64,000 nt of DNA from Pluralibacter gergoviae ATCC 33028 = NBRC 105706 (GTDB lineage Bacteria; Pseudomonadota; Gammaproteobacteria; Enterobacterales; Enterobacteriaceae), in assembly GCF_001598855.1 (NCBI RefSeq), contig NZ_BCZS01000014.1, positions 86,988 to 150,987 on the forward strand. The letters run 5' to 3'. The notes below the pieces were generated by a model, which saw only the letters and a list, made by a program, of their open reading frames with translations, did not search any database and had not been told where the DNA came from. The stretch's first letter is position 1. Every line of letters begins with the position of its first letter. The position numbers and the translations under genes are program-made. This document shows positions 61,912 to 64,000 of this stretch, piece after piece.

Positions 61912-61939
61912 GAACTTTCGCTCCGGCAGGCAGTCATAA
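61912..61939 (+). promoter_or_regulatory. Sigma-E promoter of rybB
   Basis: GAACTT (61912-61917), 16 bases, then TCATAA (61934-61939); the first sRNA base is at 61945. This fits the sigma-E form GAACTT-N16-TCTAA and the known sigma-E control of RybB. Confidence 0.8.
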
Positions 61940-61944
61940 GTAAT

Positions 61945-62023
61945 GCCACTGCTTTTCTTTGATGTCCCCATTTTGTGGAGCCCATCAACCCCGCCGATTC
62001 GGTTCAAGGTTGATGGGTTTTTT
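61945..62023 (+). ncRNA. rybB: RybB small regulatory RNA
   Basis: Hfq-dependent, envelope-stress sRNA that silences outer-membrane porin mRNAs through its 5' end. The 79 bases begin GCCACTGCTTTTCTTTGATG, the conserved seed, and differ from the E. coli RybB I recall only in the terminator loop (CCGATT for CCATTT). The 10-bp terminator stem CCCATCAACC/GGTTGATGGG with T6 ends it. Position after ybjL is the E. coli position. Confidence 0.93.
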
Positions 62024-62226
62024 GTTGGCTGGAACTCGGTGCCTTTCTAATCAGCCAATTATGAGCCACCTTTACGCCAGATGGCGATAAAATGGCGTCA
62101 GCGAAAAAACTTGAAGCCGTAGCCCAGCAGACTTACCTCTGATTTTTCCCCCTGCTCTCCCCTTCAGAGTCATCGCATCCAAACGACAAATGAATACAAT
62201 CGATAAAAAATCAGCAAGGAAAGCGC
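62024..62226. other. Backbone-to-accessory junction
   Basis: 203 bases with no recognised gene. rcdA/ybjK, expected after rybB in E. coli, is missing, so the accessory segment begins somewhere here. No attachment-site repeat was found. Confidence 0.4.
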
Positions 62227-62826
62227 ATGTTCGACTTTTACCCAGAGAAGACTTACAGCAGAGCCGAAGTCATGAGTAGGCCATCACCTGTCCCTGCAGT
62301 GAACGGGGTTTATTTTTGGTGGTTCAAAGAGATTCCGCCAGGAGTGCCAACAGAAGGGTGTATCACAGCAGAAGGTTACACGCTTCTCTATGTCGGCATT
62401 TCACCCGATAAACGCGGGAAACCCAATAGTCGATCGAATTTACGAAAGCGCCTCAAAACACATTACAGCGGCAATGCCGCAGGCTCAACTCTTCGACGTA
62501 CACTCGGCGTGCTGCTGAGTGGAGTAAGTTGCTTCCCCCTTCGCCGGGTAGGTTCCGGCTCCAGAATGACATTCACTCATCCAGGTGAGCAGTGGCTTGA
62601 CCTTTGGATGGAGCAAAATACCAGGGTTCACTGGATACCTGTTGAAGCACCGTGGGAAGTTGAAGACAAATTGATCGCATCCATTCCCCTACCTTTAAAT
62701 ATTCAGGGAAATGCTCACAGCTTTAAACCCACGCTTTCGGAGAAGCGGACTCAGGCAGCAGCTGAGGCACGATTGATGGATATTGCAGATGAGCGGGGTT
62801 TAAGAAGACGATTAGCAGCGCAGTAA
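62227..62826 (+). CDS. GIY-YIG nuclease family protein
   Basis: 199 residues. GVYF (27-30) and YVG (55-57) are the GIY and YIG blocks; SNLRKRLKTHYSG (70-82) supplies the catalytic Arg; WEVEDKLIASIPLPLNIQGN (143-162) has the metal-binding Glu and the PLN..GN end of the stand-alone bacterial GIY-YIG group. GGAAAG precedes the ATG. No methyltransferase or other partner is visible within the window. Could be a restriction-like, repair or mobile-element nuclease. Confidence 0.75.
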   Translation: MFDFYPEKTYSRAEVMSRPSPVPAVNGVYFWWFKEIPPGVPTEGCITAEGYTLLYVGISPDKRGKPNSRSNLRKRLKTHYSGNAAGSTLRRTLGVLLSGVSCFPLRRVGSGSRMTFTHPGEQWLDLWMEQNTRVHWIPVEAPWEVEDKLIASIPLPLNIQGNAHSFKPTLSEKRTQAAAEARLMDIADERGLRRRLAAQ

Positions 62827-62886
62827 GACCACGTCGCCCGATCAGAGTCAATAAGCAAATTGTTCCTGCATACCTTTTGGATGAGG

Positions 62887-62910
62887 TGTGTGATTCATAG
62901 ACATCGTTTC
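62887..62910 (+). repeat. Left terminal inverted repeat
   Basis: 24 bases starting TGTGTGATTCATAGAC; complement of the right end except for one missing base. Confidence 0.8.
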
Positions 62911-62926
62911 ACTATAATACCACCCT

Positions 62927-63898
62927 ATGAACAGGGAAATTCAGCAGCGACTACAGTGGGTAAAGCTCTATGAAACGTCGGGTGATGTGAGGTTCGTATG
63001 CTGGCTCTGTGGTATTTCCCGGCCCACGTTACGCAAATGGTGGCGCAAATATCTGGCTCAGGGTGTCGCTGGTCTGGAAAGCCATAGCCGCCGCCCAAAG
63101 CGCTCACCGTCAACGAAAACCGGCGCTGGCGAAGTCGCTCTGATTCTGGAGTTACGTTCCCTTCGAGATCTGGGGGGCAAGACGGATTCAAAGCGAGTTA
63201 AAACGACTTCATTCAATCTCACTGGCAATAGCAACAACCCACAAAGTCCTTTGCCAGAATCAGGTTAAACCTGTTGTTAGATTCAGGCGTAAAGCTGATT
63301 TCATTCGTTACGAACGCCCTGTCCCCGGTGATCGGGTTCAGATGGATACCTGTAAAATTGGCTCCGGCTTATATCAGTACACATCTGTTGATGATTGCAC
63401 CCGCTACAGAGTCCTGAGGCTCTATTCTCGTCGTACAGCGGCAAACACACTGAATTTTATTGATTGTATTATTGAAGAAATACCTTTCCCAATACAACGC
63501 TTTCAGACAGACTGGGGAAGAGAATTTTTTGCCGTTAAGGTGCAAAAAAATAGAAAGAATACTACATCAAATTTCACCTAAACAAACCAGCGTCGTCTCA
63601 TCTTAATGGCAAAGTTGAACGTTCCCAAAAGACAGATAAAGCTGAGTTTTACGCTACCGTCGACCTCTCAACTGATGACCTGAAGGATCTGCTGGCAGAA
63701 TGGCAGAATTATTATAACTGGGAACGTTCCCATGACGCCCACAATGGTAAAACCCCGATGGAGCGCTACTTCGAACTTGCGGAGAAAACTCCATACGCTG
63801 ATGCCGTTCACGCACACTATCGGCCCAGTGAAGAACATACGCAGGAACAGAATTATAAGCTTGAACATGAACTAAGAAAATTGAAACGATGTCTATGA
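62927..63898 (+). pseudogene. IS481-family transposase, frameshifted
   Basis: N-terminal HTH part (MNREIQQRLQWVKLYETSGD, CGISRPTLRKWWRKY) is intact to about 63170, where an extra G in a G6 run breaks the frame. The next frame gives LHSISLAIATTH and YERPVPGDRVQMDTCK, then the DDE core (first Asp in QMDTCK, second in FQTDWGREFF). A second shift at the A7 run near 63545 moves to the frame with SSHLNGKVERSQKTD, which holds the final Glu. Ends LKRCL-stop inside the right repeat. Not functional as read. Confidence 0.8.
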
Positions 63899-63907
63899 CA
63901 TCACACA
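63883..63907 (-). repeat. Right terminal inverted repeat
   Basis: 25 bases GAAACGATGTCTATGACATC.., inverse of the left end. Confidence 0.8.
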
Positions 63908-64000
63908 CATAAAGTAACTTGCCTGTGATGTTGAATTGAACATATCAAAATCAGGCAATTACACAAAGTTATGTACAGGCTCGAGCTGTATGAAGAAATC
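63908..64000. other. Unassigned right edge
   Basis: 93 AT-rich bases to the window end; no feature recognised. Confidence 0.3.

Larger units (their letters stand above)
62887..63907 (+). mobile_element. Decayed IS481-family insertion sequence
   Basis: About 1.02 kb bounded by inverted repeats TGTGTGATTCATAGACATCG.. (left) and ..CGATGTCTATGACATCACACA (right), 24 against 25 bases with one gap. It encodes a single IS481-type transposase broken by two frameshifts. No target-site duplication is evident at the ends. Confidence 0.8.

Overview
The window is chromosomal DNA of a GC-rich enterobacterium (Enterobacteriaceae; Klebsiella, Enterobacter and Cronobacter are plausible relatives, but the genus cannot be fixed from the sequence alone). 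The backbone follows the E. coli ftsK-to-rybB neighbourhood almost gene for gene: ftsK (cut by the window start), lrp, trxB, cydDC, aat, infA, clpA/clpS, cspD, macAB, ybjX, ybjD, aqpZ, lysO, hcp-hcr, poxB, ltaE, ybjT, ybjS, amiD, ybjQ, ybjP, artPIQM, artJ, rlmC, ybjO, potFGHI, ybjN, rimK, nfsA, grxA, ybjM, ybjL and the sRNA rybB. Two genes usual in this stretch are missing from their places: the tRNA-Ser gene serW between infA and clpA, and ybjC beside nfsA.

Three accessory stretches interrupt the backbone. (1) 9035-16575, between cydC and aat, carries a GH105 unsaturated glycuronyl hydrolase, an 827-residue protein of no recognised family, an ACS-type MFS transporter and a LacI-type repressor, with a KdgR-like operator upstream. 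It looks like a catabolic operon for an unsaturated pectin- or glycan-derived disaccharide. At its right edge lies a frameshifted relic of a second cydC 3' end, next to aat, where the ancestral cydC would have ended. The insertion scar is therefore visible. A truncated AraC-type regulator lies beside it.

(2) 43245-50543, between artJ and rlmC, carries an OmpR-type two-component pair, a 1.1-kb AT-rich and G-poor regulatory stretch, a PAS/LuxR-type regulator, and then a tight cluster of a MOP-family flippase, a TupA-like ATP-grasp protein and a membrane acyltransferase. The cluster has flippase and modifying enzymes but no glycosyltransferase, which makes it an orphan envelope-glycan module worth study.

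(3) 62024-64000, after rybB, carries a stand-alone GIY-YIG nuclease-like gene and a decayed IS481-family element with clear 24/25-bp terminal inverted repeats. The backbone gene expected after rybB (rcdA/ybjK) is absent.

Several control sites can be read directly: a LexA box before ftsK, an NsrR-like site before hcp, a sigma-S type -10 before poxB, an ArgR operator before artJ, and a sigma-E promoter for rybB. The backbone genes fit redox and respiratory upkeep (trxB, cydDC, hcp-hcr, poxB, nfsA, grxA), arginine and putrescine uptake (art, pot), proteolysis and translation (clpAS, aat, infA) and envelope or export functions (macAB, amiD, lysO, aqpZ).
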